This document shows, one piece after another, positions 1 to 10,800 of a DNA stretch of 64,000 nucleotides. Every line of letters begins with the position of its first letter. The stretch's first letter is position 1. Source of the DNA: Brachybacterium massiliense (lineage in GTDB: Bacteria > Actinomycetota > Actinomycetes > Actinomycetales > Dermabacteraceae). The position numbers were made by a program, and so were the translations under genes. Below the pieces are notes generated by a model, which was not told where the DNA came from, did no database searches, and was given only the letters and a program-made list of their open reading frames with translations. Location of the stretch: positions 124,001-188,000 of the forward strand of contig NZ_FXXB01000005.1 in assembly GCF_900184245.1 (NCBI RefSeq), read 5' to 3'.

Positions 1-526
1 TGGCCACGGCATCGCCCTTGGCGAGCACGTCCCATTCGGCGACCTCCATCCCGCGGAGGGTGCCGGTCGCGGTGGCGACGAGGTTCAGATACCGGTACTC
101 GGTCGCGGGTGCCTGCGGTGCCGGCGCCCGGGCGGCCTCCTCGCCCTCGCCCAGCTCCTCGGGTGCCATGGGCATCTCGATGATCTCGGGCTCGACCACC
201 TGACGCACCTGCAGGATCCGCTGCCCCTGCTCCACGTGATCGCCGTTGTGCAGCCAGATCTTGGTGATCTCCCCGTCGGCCGTGGCCTTCAGCGGGGTGC
301 CTGCGTCGGGCTGGACCATTGCTGCCAGCACCAGCTCGGAGGAGAGGTCGCCGGTCTCGACGGGGACCAGGGCGTACTGGTCGAACTCGGCGGTGGGGAA
401 CTGCGGATCCTCCTCCGCCGCATCCGCGCCGGAGGGGAAGAAGGCCATCTTCACCAGTGCCAGGGCGATCAGGCTGAGGATCAGCATCCAGATCACGGGG
501 AAGACATAGCGGCGCAGGGCGTCCAT
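1..526 (-). CDS. Membrane-fusion (HlyD/MacA-like) protein, C-terminus off the left edge
   Basis: The visible 175 residues start at an ATG preceded by GAAAGG. They hold a short cytoplasmic N-terminus, one membrane segment (about residues 8-27), and an extracytoplasmic part with a biotinyl-lipoyl-like half motif (GEITKIWLHNGDHVEQGQ, about residues 85-103), followed by a Glu/Pro/Ala-rich linker. This is the layout of adaptor subunits that connect an inner-membrane transporter, often a MacB-type ABC exporter in Gram-positives, to the outside. The gene leaves the window before its stop, and any transporter partner would lie beyond the edge. It is transcribed divergently from the serine hydrolase at 733. 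The substrate cannot be told. Confidence 0.72.
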   Translation of the reverse strand, partial: MDALRRYVFPVIWMLILSLIALALVKMAFFPSGADAAEEDPQFPTAEFDQYALVPVETGDLSSELVLAAMVQPDAGTPLKATADGEITKIWLHNGDHVEQGQRILQVRQVVEPEIIEMPMAPEELGEGEEAARAPAPQAPATEYRYLNLVATATGTLRGMEVAEWDVLAKGDAVA

Positions 527-662
527 GGGCGCCTTTCGTTCAGGTCGACGACGGTGCCGACGGGGAAGGGGGACTGTGGATCCGCGACCGCTCGACGGGG
601 GATGATGAGGAGGGCGGAGCGGTGCGCGAGCTTCCCAGTGTGTCTCGTACGGTGCGCCGTGA

Positions 663-678
663 CCACCGACTTCGGTGG
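663..678. promoter_or_regulatory. Inverted repeat in the divergent intergenic region
   Basis: CCACCG and CGGTGG arms flank ACTT, giving a 6-bp stem. It lies about 45 bp upstream of the -10 box of the serine hydrolase and between two divergent genes, so it could be an operator. No regulator gene is adjacent, so this is only a structural observation. Confidence 0.3.
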
Positions 679-720
679 AGATTCTGCGCAGAAGGATGGT
701 CCCGTGGTCTGATGCGGGCG

Positions 721-726
721 TACCGT
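721..726 (+). promoter_or_regulatory. -10 box TACCGT, leaderless start
   Basis: TACCGT ends 6 nt before the ATG at 733, the spacing that places the transcription start on the start codon. This decides the start at 733 over the in-frame ATG codons further upstream, which would lie inside or before the promoter. Confidence 0.5.
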
Positions 727-732
727 GACGCA

Positions 733-1668
733 ATGACCGTCGACGCCGCCAGCCCCGCCGTGCCCGACCCGCTCCTGCTGCTGCCGCTGCGCCAGCGGTT
801 CCTTGAGCAGCGTCTCGGCGTTCGCGCGGTGCACCTGCACCGCACCGGCCGCCCAGAGCTCAGCCACCGCTTCAGCGAGGACACCGCCGAGAACATCTAC
901 TCGATCTCTAAGACGGTGACCGCGCTCGCCGTGGGCATCGCCGCCGCGGAGGGCCTGCTGGATATCGAGGACCTGCTCATCGACCACCTCGACGCCCCAC
1001 AGGGCGGATACGGTGCCGGCCTCGAGCAGGTGCGACTGCGCCACCTGCTGACCATGACCTCCGGGTCCCCGATCCTCGGCTTCCTCGACGAGCAGCGCGA
1101 CCACCCCGACCTCACCTCCCTCCTGCTGGGCACGGGACTGATCGCCGAGCCCGGGCAGCGCTGGGAGTACTCCAACGGCTCGATCTTCCTGCTCTCGCGC
1201 GTGCTCAGCGAGCGCACCGGGCAGAGCCTGCGCGACTGGCTGATGCCGCGCCTGTTCGAGCCGCTGGGGATCCTCAACCCGCAGTGGCACACCACCCGCG
1301 ACGGCCACAGCTGGGGCGCCACCGGCCTGCATCTGAAGAGCGGCCAGCTCGCCCGCATCGGTCGGCTCCTGCTGCAGGACGGGATGTACGACGGCGCACA
1401 GCTCGTGCCTGCCGCCTGGCTCGAGACGATGCGCTCGGACGATGCGTGGGTGGCCACCGGCGACCCCGAGCCCGAGAGCGCGCAGTACGGCTACGGGATC
1501 TGGAGATGCACGCCCGAGGGCGCCTGGCGGGCGGACGGCGCCTACGGGCAGCTGATCATCGTGCTGCCCGAGCAGGACGCCGCCGTCACGATCACCTCCC
1601 GGCTCGAGGGGCGCGGCGCGGCGGAGATCCTGCGGGCGGTGTGGGAGGAGCTGCTGCCGCTGCTGTGA
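733..1668 (+). CDS. Serine hydrolase, beta-lactamase (class C/DD-peptidase) family
   Basis: A 311-residue protein with the SxxK nucleophile motif (S57-I-S-K60), a YSN motif (in EYSNGSIFLLS) and a late GAYGQ segment in the place of the KTG/HxG triad. These are the three active-site elements of the penicillin-recognising serine hydrolase superfamily. No signal peptide is visible, so it is probably a cytoplasmic esterase or amide hydrolase rather than a true beta-lactamase. It stands alone, divergent from the membrane-fusion gene and about 60 bp upstream of the CNNM-type gene. The substrate is unknown. A second, larger member of this superfamily lies at 56865-58427. Confidence 0.82.
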   Translation: MTVDAASPAVPDPLLLLPLRQRFLEQRLGVRAVHLHRTGRPELSHRFSEDTAENIYSISKTVTALAVGIAAAEGLLDIEDLLIDHLDAPQGGYGAGLEQVRLRHLLTMTSGSPILGFLDEQRDHPDLTSLLLGTGLIAEPGQRWEYSNGSIFLLSRVLSERTGQSLRDWLMPRLFEPLGILNPQWHTTRDGHSWGATGLHLKSGQLARIGRLLLQDGMYDGAQLVPAAWLETMRSDDAWVATGDPEPESAQYGYGIWRCTPEGAWRADGAYGQLIIVLPEQDAAVTITSRLEGRGAAEILRAVWEELLPLL

Positions 1669-1717
1669 GCGGCCGCGGGCGAGAAGAGCTCTCAGCGGAG
1701 CACCCACGAGCACCCGG

Positions 1718-1723
1718 TAGCGT
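1718..1723 (+). promoter_or_regulatory. -10 box TAGCGT, leaderless start
   Basis: TAGCGT is 6 nt before the ATG at 1730 and no Shine-Dalgarno sequence intervenes, so the CNNM-type gene is probably transcribed as a leaderless message. Confidence 0.5.
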
Positions 1724-1729
1724 TGCGCC

Positions 1730-3070
1730 ATGGATTGGACAGCGCTCCTGAACCTCGGCCTGGTGTTCCTCTTCGTGCTCATCGGCGGCGTGTTCGCCGG
1801 CACGGAGATGGCGATCGTCAATCTCCGCGAATCGCAGATCAAGCAGCTCGAGGAGAGCGGCGGCAGCGGTGAGAGCACCGCGAAGCTGGTGCGCAATCCC
1901 AATCTGTTCCTCTCCGCCGTGCAGATCGGCGTGACCGTCGCCGGGTTCTTCTCCTCCGCCTACGGCGCCTCCACCATCGCGCCCTCCCTGGTGCCGGTGC
2001 TGACGGATCTGGGTGTGCCCGCCGCCACCGCCTCGACGGTGGCGCTGATCGGGATGACGCTGGTCATCGCCTACCTCTCGCTCGTCTTCGGCGAGCTGGT
2101 GCCCAAGCGCCTGGCGATGCAGAACGCGCTGGGGATGACCAAGATCGTCGGCCCTCCGCTGAACCTCTTCGGGCGTCTGATGCGCCCGGTGATCTGGCTG
2201 CTGTCCGTCTCCACGAACCTCGTCGTGCGTGTGCTGGGCGGAGATCCGGACGCCAACCGCGAATCCGTCTCCGCCGAGGAGATCCGCTCGATGGTGCGCA
2301 GCTCCGAGGCGCTGGACCAGGCGGAGTCGCGGGTGCTGGCGGACGTGTTCGACGCCTCCGAGCGCACCGTGGTCGAGGTGATGCAGCCCCGCCACCAGGT
2401 CCACTTCCTCCACGGCGACCGCACCGTGGTCGAGGCCCGCCCCGAGATCCGCGACTCCGGCTACTCCCGCTATCCCGTCACCGGCGAGGACGTCGACGAC
2501 GTGCTCGGCTTCGTGCACGTGCGCGACATGCTGCTGGTCGAGGACCCGGAGGGCACGACCCTCGCCTCGCTGGTGCGGCCCATCGAGCACATCCCCGGCA
2601 CCGTCGAGGTGCTGGTGGCGCTGAACCGTATGCGCGCCCACGCCGACCAGATCGCCGTCGTGGTCGACGAGTACGGCGGCACCGACGGCATCGTCACCCT
2701 GGAGGACCTGCTCGAGGAGCTGGTGGGCGAGATCTACGACGAGTTCGACCGCGACAGCTGGCCCTCCCCCGGAGGCCTGGACCGCATCGTCGAGGCCGAC
2801 GGCACCTTCGACGGCGGGCTGATCCTGCAGGAGTTCGAATCCGCGACCGACATCGCCCTTCCGGACACCGGCGGGTACGAGACGGTGGGCGGTTTCTTGA
2901 TGGCGCAGCTGGGCCGGATCCCCGAGGCCGGCGACAGCGTCGAGATCGACGGCGGCGTGCTCGAGGTGACCGAGGTGGACGAGCGGCGCGTCAAGACCGT
3001 GCGCTTCATCGTCGCGGAGCCCGCCGAACCCGCGAGCGAGAGCTCCCTCGAGGAGCCCGAGGAAAGCTGA
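1730..3070 (+). CDS. CNNM/CorC (hemolysin C-like) membrane protein
   Basis: A 446-residue protein with an N-terminal DUF21/CNNM transmembrane domain (about residues 1-190, three to four hydrophobic helices starting [20 protein letters not shown]). A CBS-pair region follows (about 200-340, with the typical [24 protein letters not shown] ending), then a CorC_HlyC C-terminal domain (about 350-430). Proteins of this family take part in Mg2+ or Co2+ efflux and tolerance; the old name hemolysin is misleading. The acidic tail after residue 430 is probably flexible. It is a single gene, followed by the separately promoted poxB. The family is clear, but the transported ion is not determined by the sequence. 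Confidence 0.9.
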   Translation: MDWTALLNLGLVFLFVLIGGVFAGTEMAIVNLRESQIKQLEESGGSGESTAKLVRNPNLFLSAVQIGVTVAGFFSSAYGASTIAPSLVPVLTDLGVPAATASTVALIGMTLVIAYLSLVFGELVPKRLAMQNALGMTKIVGPPLNLFGRLMRPVIWLLSVSTNLVVRVLGGDPDANRESVSAEEIRSMVRSSEALDQAESRVLADVFDASERTVVEVMQPRHQVHFLHGDRTVVEARPEIRDSGYSRYPVTGEDVDDVLGFVHVRDMLLVEDPEGTTLASLVRPIEHIPGTVEVLVALNRMRAHADQIAVVVDEYGGTDGIVTLEDLLEELVGEIYDEFDRDSWPSPGGLDRIVEADGTFDGGLILQEFESATDIALPDTGGYETVGGFLMAQLGRIPEAGDSVEIDGGVLEVTEVDERRVKTVRFIVAEPAEPASESSLEEPEES

Positions 3071-3132
3071 GCCGTGCTCGCGGATCGCTGACCGATCGGC
3101 CCGGAACCCGCGGCAGGAGGGGGCTACGAGGC

Positions 3133-3138
3133 TAGGGT
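3133..3138 (+). promoter_or_regulatory. Likely -10 box TAGGGT upstream of poxB
   Basis: TAGGGT lies about 65 nt before the poxB ATG, which has its own AGGAGG ribosome site at 3192-3197. This gives poxB a short untranslated leader, unlike the leaderless genes nearby. Confidence 0.35.
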
Positions 3139-3204
3139 GAAGGGAACGGGCGCCGCGCCTGGGGGCCGGCGCCCATCCGGACGCGACATCCCAGGAGGCA
3201 CCGC

Positions 3205-4956
3205 ATGGCCCGCAGCACCTTCGCCCAGCTCCTCGTCACCCAGCTCCGCGACCTCGGCGTCGAGCGCATCTACGGGGTGGTCGGGGACTCCCTGAACCCC
3301 GTGGTCGACGCCGTGCGCACCACCGAGGGCATCGAGTGGATCCACGTGCGCAACGAGGAGGCAGGAGCTTTCGCCGCCGGGGCCGAGGCCCGCGTGACCG
3401 GCAGGCTCGCCGTATGCGCCGGCTCGTGCGGCCCCGGCAACACCCACCTCATCCAGGGTCTGTTCGACGCTCACCGGGACAACGCCCCGGTGCTCGCGAT
3501 CGCCTCCCACATCCCCTCGGGCAAGATCGGCACCGGGTTCTTCCAGGAGACCCACCCGGAGGCCCTCTTCCGCGAGTGCTCCCACTTCTGCGAGATGGTC
3601 AACTCCGGCGGCCACGGCGCCACCCTGCTCCACGCCGCGGTGCAGACCGCGATCGCAAAGCAGGGCGTCTCCGTGCTCGTGCTGCCCGGAGACGTCGCCG
3701 ACGAGGAGGTGGACGGCCCGCTCACCCGCGACCTCGCCACCGAGCTGGGCCGCGTCCAGCCGGCCGCCGGCCCCGTGGGCCGACTCGCCGAGCTGATCGA
3801 CGAGGCGGACACCGTCACCCTCTTCGCCGGCGCCGGGGTGCGCGACGCCCGCGAGGAGGTGCTCGCGCTCGCCGAGCAGGTCAAGGCACCCATCGGCCAC
3901 GCCTTCGGCGGCAAGGAATGGATGCAGTACGACAACCCGTACGACGTGGGCATGAGCGGTCTGCTGGGCTACGGCGCCTGCTACGAGGCGATGCACGAGG
4001 CGGACCTGCTGATCATGCTGGGCACCGACTTCCCCTACAGCGAGTTCCTGCCGGGGGCCGACGGGAAGCGAGCCCCGAAGATCGTGCAGATCGACGCCGA
4101 CGCCTCCCGCCTGGGCCGCCGCGTCCCCCTGGATCTCGCTCTCCACGGCGACGTGGGCCTCACCCTGCAGGCGGTGCTGCCGCTGCTGACCTCCCGCAAG
4201 AGCCATCGCTTCCTGCACAAGCAGCTCAAGGCCCACCACAAGGCGCTGACCGGCGTGGTCGCCGCGTACACCAAGAACGTCGAGAAGATGACTCCGATCC
4301 ATCCGGAGTTCGTCGCCGCCACCCTCGATGACCTCGCGGAGGACGATGCGATCTTCACCGTGGACACCGGCATGTGCAACGTATGGGGCGCCCGGTATCT
4401 GACCCCCAACGGGAAGCGCCGCCTGTTCGGCTCCTGGCATCACGGCACCATGGCGAACGCGCTGCCGCAGGCGATCGGCGCCTCTCTCGCGTTCCCGGAC
4501 CGGCAGGTGATCTCCCTCAGCGGCGACGGCGGGCTGGGCATGCTGATGGGCGAGCTGCTCACCGTGAAGCTCCACCAGCTGAACACGAAGATCCTGGTGT
4601 TCAACAACTCCAGCCTCGGCATGGTCAAGCTCGAGATGCTGGTGGAGGGCCTGCCCGATCACGGCACCGACCACGAGGACGTCGACTACGCCGCGATCGC
4701 GAATGGCGTGGGCCTGCCCTCGGTGCGGATCACCGATCCGAAGAAGCTCAAGAAGCAGCTCGCCCTGGCTCTCGCGGCCCCCGGCCCGATGCTGATCGAC
4801 GTGGTCACCGACCCGGACGCCCTCTCGATGCCCCCGAAGATCACCGCTCAGCAGATCCGCGGGTTCGCGAGCGCCTCCACCAAGGTGGTCCTCGGCGGCG
4901 GCGTGGGCAAGATGCTCGACATGGCCTCGTCGAACCTGCGGAATATGCCGCGCTGA
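3205..4956 (+). CDS. poxB: Pyruvate oxidase / pyruvate:quinone oxidoreductase
   Basis: A 583-residue thiamine-diphosphate enzyme with an N-terminal PYR domain carrying the catalytic Glu region (RNEEAGAFAAGAEA, near residue 50). The central FAD-binding-type domain contains FAGAGVRDAREEV. The C-terminal PP domain has the cofactor motif GDGG..NN (about residues 438-466). The family converts pyruvate, a quinone and water to acetate and CO2, or pyruvate, O2 and phosphate to acetyl phosphate. The C-terminal stretch rich in Lys and Gly (about 555-583) resembles the membrane-attachment tail of PoxB. A strong AGGAGG precedes the start. It is monocistronic; rfbA follows with its own promoter. Confidence 0.93.
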   Translation: MARSTFAQLLVTQLRDLGVERIYGVVGDSLNPVVDAVRTTEGIEWIHVRNEEAGAFAAGAEARVTGRLAVCAGSCGPGNTHLIQGLFDAHRDNAPVLAIASHIPSGKIGTGFFQETHPEALFRECSHFCEMVNSGGHGATLLHAAVQTAIAKQGVSVLVLPGDVADEEVDGPLTRDLATELGRVQPAAGPVGRLAELIDEADTVTLFAGAGVRDAREEVLALAEQVKAPIGHAFGGKEWMQYDNPYDVGMSGLLGYGACYEAMHEADLLIMLGTDFPYSEFLPGADGKRAPKIVQIDADASRLGRRVPLDLALHGDVGLTLQAVLPLLTSRKSHRFLHKQLKAHHKALTGVVAAYTKNVEKMTPIHPEFVAATLDDLAEDDAIFTVDTGMCNVWGARYLTPNGKRRLFGSWHHGTMANALPQAIGASLAFPDRQVISLSGDGGLGMLMGELLTVKLHQLNTKILVFNNSSLGMVKLEMLVEGLPDHGTDHEDVDYAAIANGVGLPSVRITDPKKLKKQLALALAAPGPMLIDVVTDPDALSMPPKITAQQIRGFASASTKVVLGGGVGKMLDMASSNLRNMPR

Positions 4957-4998
4957 GCACCGCACCCACGGCAAGATGTCCGATATGGGTGCATTTGA

Positions 4999-6948
<1,950 letters not shown>

Positions 6949-6991
6949 TCGCGCAGGCGGACTGCTGCCCTCCCGCGATCGAGAGGACCCC

Positions 6992-8434
6992 ATGAGCGAG
7001 CTCGCCGTCCGCACCACCCCGATCCCCGGGCTATTGGTGCTGGACCTGCCCGTGCACGGCGATGCGCGCGGCTGGTTCAAGGAGAACTGGCAGCGGGAGA
7101 AGATGCTCGCCGCGGGCCTGCCGGACGTCGGCCCCGTGCAGAACAACATCTCGTACAACCAGGCCGTCGGAGTCACTCGCGGGATCCATGCCGAGCCATG
7201 GGACAAGTACATCTCCGTCGCCTCGGGCCGCGTGTTCGGCGCCTGGGTGGATCTGCGCGAAGGTCCCAGCTTCGGGACGGCCTTCTGGCACGAGATCACC
7301 CCCGGCGTGGCGGTGTTCGTGCCGCGCGGGGTGGGCAATGCCTTCCAGACCCTCGAGGCGCCCGCCGCCTACACCTACCTCGTCAACGATCACTGGTCCG
7401 CGGCCGCGCAGGCCGAATACACCTTCCTGCACCTGGCCGACGAGACTGCGGCGATCCCCTGGCCTATCCCGCTCGACCAGGCAGAGCTCTCCGCGAAGGA
7501 CCAGCAGCACCCGCGACTGGCCGAGGTGGTGCCCGTCCCGCCGCGCCGCACCCTGGTGCTCGGCGGGAACGGCCAGCTGGGCCGCGCCCTCACGAGCCTC
7601 TGGGAAGAGCGAGCGGAGGTGGACGTCGTGACCCGCGCGGAGCTGGATCTCGCCGATCCCGAGAGCATCGAGGTCTTCGACTTCTCTCCGTACGGCACGA
7701 TCGTCAACGCCGCCGCGCACACCGCGGTCGATGCCGCGGAGACGGAGCAGGGGCGGCGCGAGGCCTGGGCGGTGAACGTCAGCGGCGTCGGTCGCCTGGT
7801 CGAGGCCGCCCGTGCCCACCGTGCGACCCTCGTGCATGTCTCGAGCGATTACGTCTTCGACGGCGCTGTCGAGCTCCACCATGAGCACGAGCCGCCCAGC
7901 CCGCTCGGCGTCTACGGCCAGACCAAGGCCGCCGGAGAGCAGCTCGTGCGCACTCTGGGGGACCACTATCTCGTGCGCACCAGCTGGGTGATCGGCGACG
8001 GGAGAAACTTCGTGGCCACGATGGCGGACCTCGCCGCCCGCGGCATCGACCCGTCCGTGGTCGAGGACCAGATCGGCCGCCTCACCTTCACCGCCGACCT
8101 CGCCGCCGCGATCGACCACCTGCTCACCGCCCGCCCCGAGCCGGGCACCTATCACGTCACCAACGAGGGCGAGCCCCTCAGCTGGGCGGACATCGCCGCT
8201 GAGGTCTACCGCCTCACCGGCCACGACCCCGTCCGGGTGCGCCCGGTGACCACGGCCGAGTACTACGCGGGCACGACGGGCATCGCCCCTCGCCCCGCCC
8301 ACTCCACCCTCTGTCTCGCCAAGCTCCGCGCCACCGGCTTCACCCCGCGCGACCAGCTCGACGCCCTCGCCGAGCACCTCGGCGAGCAGAGCGTCGACCG
8401 CGAGCGCCGGGAGGCGCCGGCACAGACCCCCTGA
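6992..8434 (+). CDS. Fused dTDP-4-dehydrorhamnose 3,5-epimerase / 4-reductase (RmlC-RmlD)
   Basis: A 480-residue protein combining the last two steps of dTDP-L-rhamnose synthesis. Residues about 1-185 form the RmlC cupin (HGDARGWFKENW and the NNISYNQAVGVTRGIHAEPWDK segment with the active-site His). Residues about 190-470 form the RmlD short-chain dehydrogenase, with a GGNGQLGR nucleotide-binding loop and a YGQTK catalytic motif. There is no frame break between them, and the linker PRLAEVVPVPPRRTLVL is short. This fusion is known in actinobacteria. The start was set at the ATG after CGAGAGGACCCC, matching the beginning of the cupin domain. It lies 43 bp after rfbB in the same operon. Confidence 0.92.
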   Translation: MSELAVRTTPIPGLLVLDLPVHGDARGWFKENWQREKMLAAGLPDVGPVQNNISYNQAVGVTRGIHAEPWDKYISVASGRVFGAWVDLREGPSFGTAFWHEITPGVAVFVPRGVGNAFQTLEAPAAYTYLVNDHWSAAAQAEYTFLHLADETAAIPWPIPLDQAELSAKDQQHPRLAEVVPVPPRRTLVLGGNGQLGRALTSLWEERAEVDVVTRAELDLADPESIEVFDFSPYGTIVNAAAHTAVDAAETEQGRREAWAVNVSGVGRLVEAARAHRATLVHVSSDYVFDGAVELHHEHEPPSPLGVYGQTKAAGEQLVRTLGDHYLVRTSWVIGDGRNFVATMADLAARGIDPSVVEDQIGRLTFTADLAAAIDHLLTARPEPGTYHVTNEGEPLSWADIAAEVYRLTGHDPVRVRPVTTAEYYAGTTGIAPRPAHSTLCLAKLRATGFTPRDQLDALAEHLGEQSVDRERREAPAQTP

Positions 8435-8530
8435 CGCGGCACCGCACACCCAGATCCGCCCGTCACCGGCGCGTCCGTGTGGAATGCTGGGCGGTCGGGA
8501 GGAACCGTCGTCGAACAAGGGGTGCCGAGA

Positions 8531-9545
8531 ATGACCCTGATCCATCCGCGCAGCCTCGAGCGCTGGCAGGAATGGCGCAGCTCCCGCCGTCGGGTCCCCG
8601 GCATCCACCGGGCCCTCCCGCACCGCGCCGAGGCCCTGGCTGGATACACGCTGCACAGCCGCGAGGGGGAGGGACCGGCCCGCACCCTGCTCGGCATCGA
8701 TACCGCTGACGGCGCCTCCTACGGCGGCCTGCCCGCCGTGCTGCCGTACATCCACGGCAGCGCCGACGTGATCACGCCCGCCGGTCTCACGCTCGAGGTG
8801 CTCAGCGGCCCGCAGTGGCACCGCCGCCACATCGCCGAGCCCGCCCGGGCTCTCGACGGACTCGGCATCACCTCCGTGCTCACCCTCGGCTGGCATCTCG
8901 AGGTGGGCAGTGCCGTGCACGCCTGGGCGCGCGAGGCAGGGATCCCCGGCGCGGTGATCCAGCACGACGTGCTCACTCCGTTCGCCCCGCCCCTGCCGCC
9001 CGAGACCACCCTGCTGGCCTGGACGGCGCAGGACGGCCGGTTCCACAGCGCCGGCCGGGACGAGGTGGAGGTGCGGGTGGTCGGCTCGCAGAGGTTGTGG
9101 GAGGCGAGCCACGCGGCCTCCGACGCCGCCCCCGAGCTCGAGGAGCGCCCGGTGTTCCTGGGCCAGCTCGCCGAGATCGAGCTGCCCCGCCGCGTCACCC
9201 TCGGCGCCGCCCACTCCTACGCCCGCAGCGCCCAGGCGCTCTACCGGCCCGGGCCCGGGGAGACCGACCGATCTGCCCGTCTCGCCCACGCCCTGCTGCG
9301 TCGCCGCGGCATCGAGCTGCAGGACCCGCCGCTCCCGCTCGCCGCGCAGAGCCGTCCCGTGGTCGCCGTGTTCTCCGCGGACATCCTCGAGGCCGCGGTA
9401 CGCGGCCTGCCCGCCTGGGTGCACGCCCCGCACGCCCCCGCCTGGGTGCACGAGCACTGGGAGCGCTACGACATGCGCCCCACCGGCGGCGAGCCCCGAC
9501 GAGCCGGCGCGCCTGATCGCCCAGATCCTCGAGGGCGGCGCATGA
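8531..9545 (+). CDS. Glycosyltransferase-like protein of surface polysaccharide synthesis, frameshift near its end
   Basis: I read this as a 337-residue protein of GT-B type appearance. It has a central IQHDVLTPFAPPLPP segment, FLGQLAEIELPRRV, YRPGPGETDRSARL and VFSADILEAAVRGLPAWVH, a pattern seen in polysialyltransferase- or CDP-glycerol-transferase-like proteins. No exact function can be assigned. A run of four C at 9494-9497 breaks the frame. With one C removed the protein ends DEPARLIAQILEGGA and stops at 9543-9545, overlapping the manA ATG (ATGA). As sequenced it reads straight into manA. It sits between rhamnose synthesis and manA, which supports a polysaccharide role. Confidence 0.6.
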
Positions 9546-10750
9546 GCCTGCTCGACCTCACGGGGCGCCGCCAGCGCTACCTGTGGGGATCCTCCACCGC
9601 GATCCCGGACTTCCTCGGAGAGGCCGCCGACGGGAAGCCCTGGGCCGAGCACTGGTTCGGCGCCCACCCGCTGGCCCCGGCCACCCTGCCCGGAGGAGGC
9701 ACGCTCGAGCACGCGATCGCCCAGGACCCTGCCGGGATGCTCGGGCAGGATGTCGCCCGGGCCTTCGGCGGCCACCTGCCCTATCTGGTGAAGGTGATCG
9801 CCGCCGAGCGCCCGCTGTCCCTCCAGGTCCACCCCTCCCGGGAGCACGCCGCGGAATCCTTCGCCGCCGAGGACGCCGCGGGCCTGCCGCTGGACTCCCC
9901 GCAGCGCACCTACCGCGACGCGAACCACAAGCCGGAGATGCTGGTGGCGCTGACCCGCTTCACGGCGCTGTGCGGCTTCCGCACCCCGCGCCGCGCCGCC
10001 GCGATCCTCGAGGGCCTCGGCACGGATCTCACCGACCGGCTCCACCGCCTGCTGGTGGACAACCCCACCGCCCACGGCATGCGCGCCGCCTTCCGCATCC
10101 TGGTCTCGGCCTCGATGCGGCCCGGCCCCGACGCCGTGGACCAGGTGGTCGCCGCCTGCCGGGCCCGCGCCGACGCCGGCGCCTCCCCCTCCCTGCGCAT
10201 CGACCGCTTCGTGACGTTGCTGGCCGAGCACCACCCCGGCGACCCGGGCGTGGTGGCGGCGCTGCTGCTGAACCCGGTGACCCTGCAGCCGGGGGAGGCG
10301 ATGTTCGTGCCCGCCGGGGCGCTGCACGCCTACATCCACGGGGTGGGCATCGAGATCATGGCCGCGAGCGACAACGTGCTGCGCGCAGGACTCACCCCGA
10401 AGAAGGTCGACGCCGACGAGGTGCTGCAGTGCGTCAGCGTCACCGCCGCACCACCCCTGCGGGTCGCCCCCGAGCGGCAGAACCCCACCTCGATCGCCTA
10501 TTACGCGCCGGTGGACGACTTCGAACTGGCCGTCACCGCGCTCGAGGATCCGCCAGGCGTCGAGACCGCCCCGCATCCGGTGCCGGGCTCCGGCCCCCGG
10601 ATCGTGCTGGGCCTGGACGGGGAGACCACCCTGCTCACGGCGACGGGCTCCCGCACCCTGCCCGCGGGACGCGCCGTCTTCGTCCCGGCCTCGGCAGGTC
10701 CCCTGCATGCGCGGGGCCACGGACGGTTCGCCCAGGCCAGCGTGCCCTGA
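9542..10750 (+). CDS. manA: Mannose-6-phosphate isomerase, class I
   Basis: A 402-residue cupin enzyme that interconverts fructose-6-phosphate and mannose-6-phosphate, feeding GDP-mannose synthesis. Metal-site signatures are present: LQVHPS (about residue 95), RDANHKPEM (about 125) and ALHAYIHG (about 260). WGSSTAIPDFLG and AEHWFGAHP at the N-terminus are typical of the family. The start at 9542 matches the usual N-terminus (SLLDLTGRRQRYLWGS) and overlaps the stop of the preceding gene once its frameshift is corrected. The uninterrupted frame running from 8531 into manA is therefore likely a sequencing effect rather than a natural fusion. Confidence 0.92.
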   Translation: MSLLDLTGRRQRYLWGSSTAIPDFLGEAADGKPWAEHWFGAHPLAPATLPGGGTLEHAIAQDPAGMLGQDVARAFGGHLPYLVKVIAAERPLSLQVHPSREHAAESFAAEDAAGLPLDSPQRTYRDANHKPEMLVALTRFTALCGFRTPRRAAAILEGLGTDLTDRLHRLLVDNPTAHGMRAAFRILVSASMRPGPDAVDQVVAACRARADAGASPSLRIDRFVTLLAEHHPGDPGVVAALLLNPVTLQPGEAMFVPAGALHAYIHGVGIEIMAASDNVLRAGLTPKKVDADEVLQCVSVTAAPPLRVAPERQNPTSIAYYAPVDDFELAVTALEDPPGVETAPHPVPGSGPRIVLGLDGETTLLTATGSRTLPAGRAVFVPASAGPLHARGHGRFAQASVP

Positions 10751-10765
10751 GCGGCTCCGGCAGCA

Positions 10766-10800
10766 GAGCCCGGCACGAGGGACGCCGTGCAGAGGGGCTC
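10766..10800. terminator. Nested hairpin between convergent genes
   Basis: GAGCCC pairs with GGGCTC, and inside it GCACG pairs with CGTGC around an 8-nt loop. It lies between the ends of manA and the convergent MauE-thioredoxin gene and could end transcription from either side. Confidence 0.45.

Noticed and set aside
3124-4974. A long minus-strand frame opposite poxB
   Set aside because: It has no recognisable domain and mirrors the codon bias of poxB; poxB shows full family conservation.
8477-10750. A single 757-residue glycosyltransferase-ManA fusion
   Set aside because: The alternative frame gives a natural ending and an ATGA overlap with manA, so an extra C in a homopolymer explains it better.
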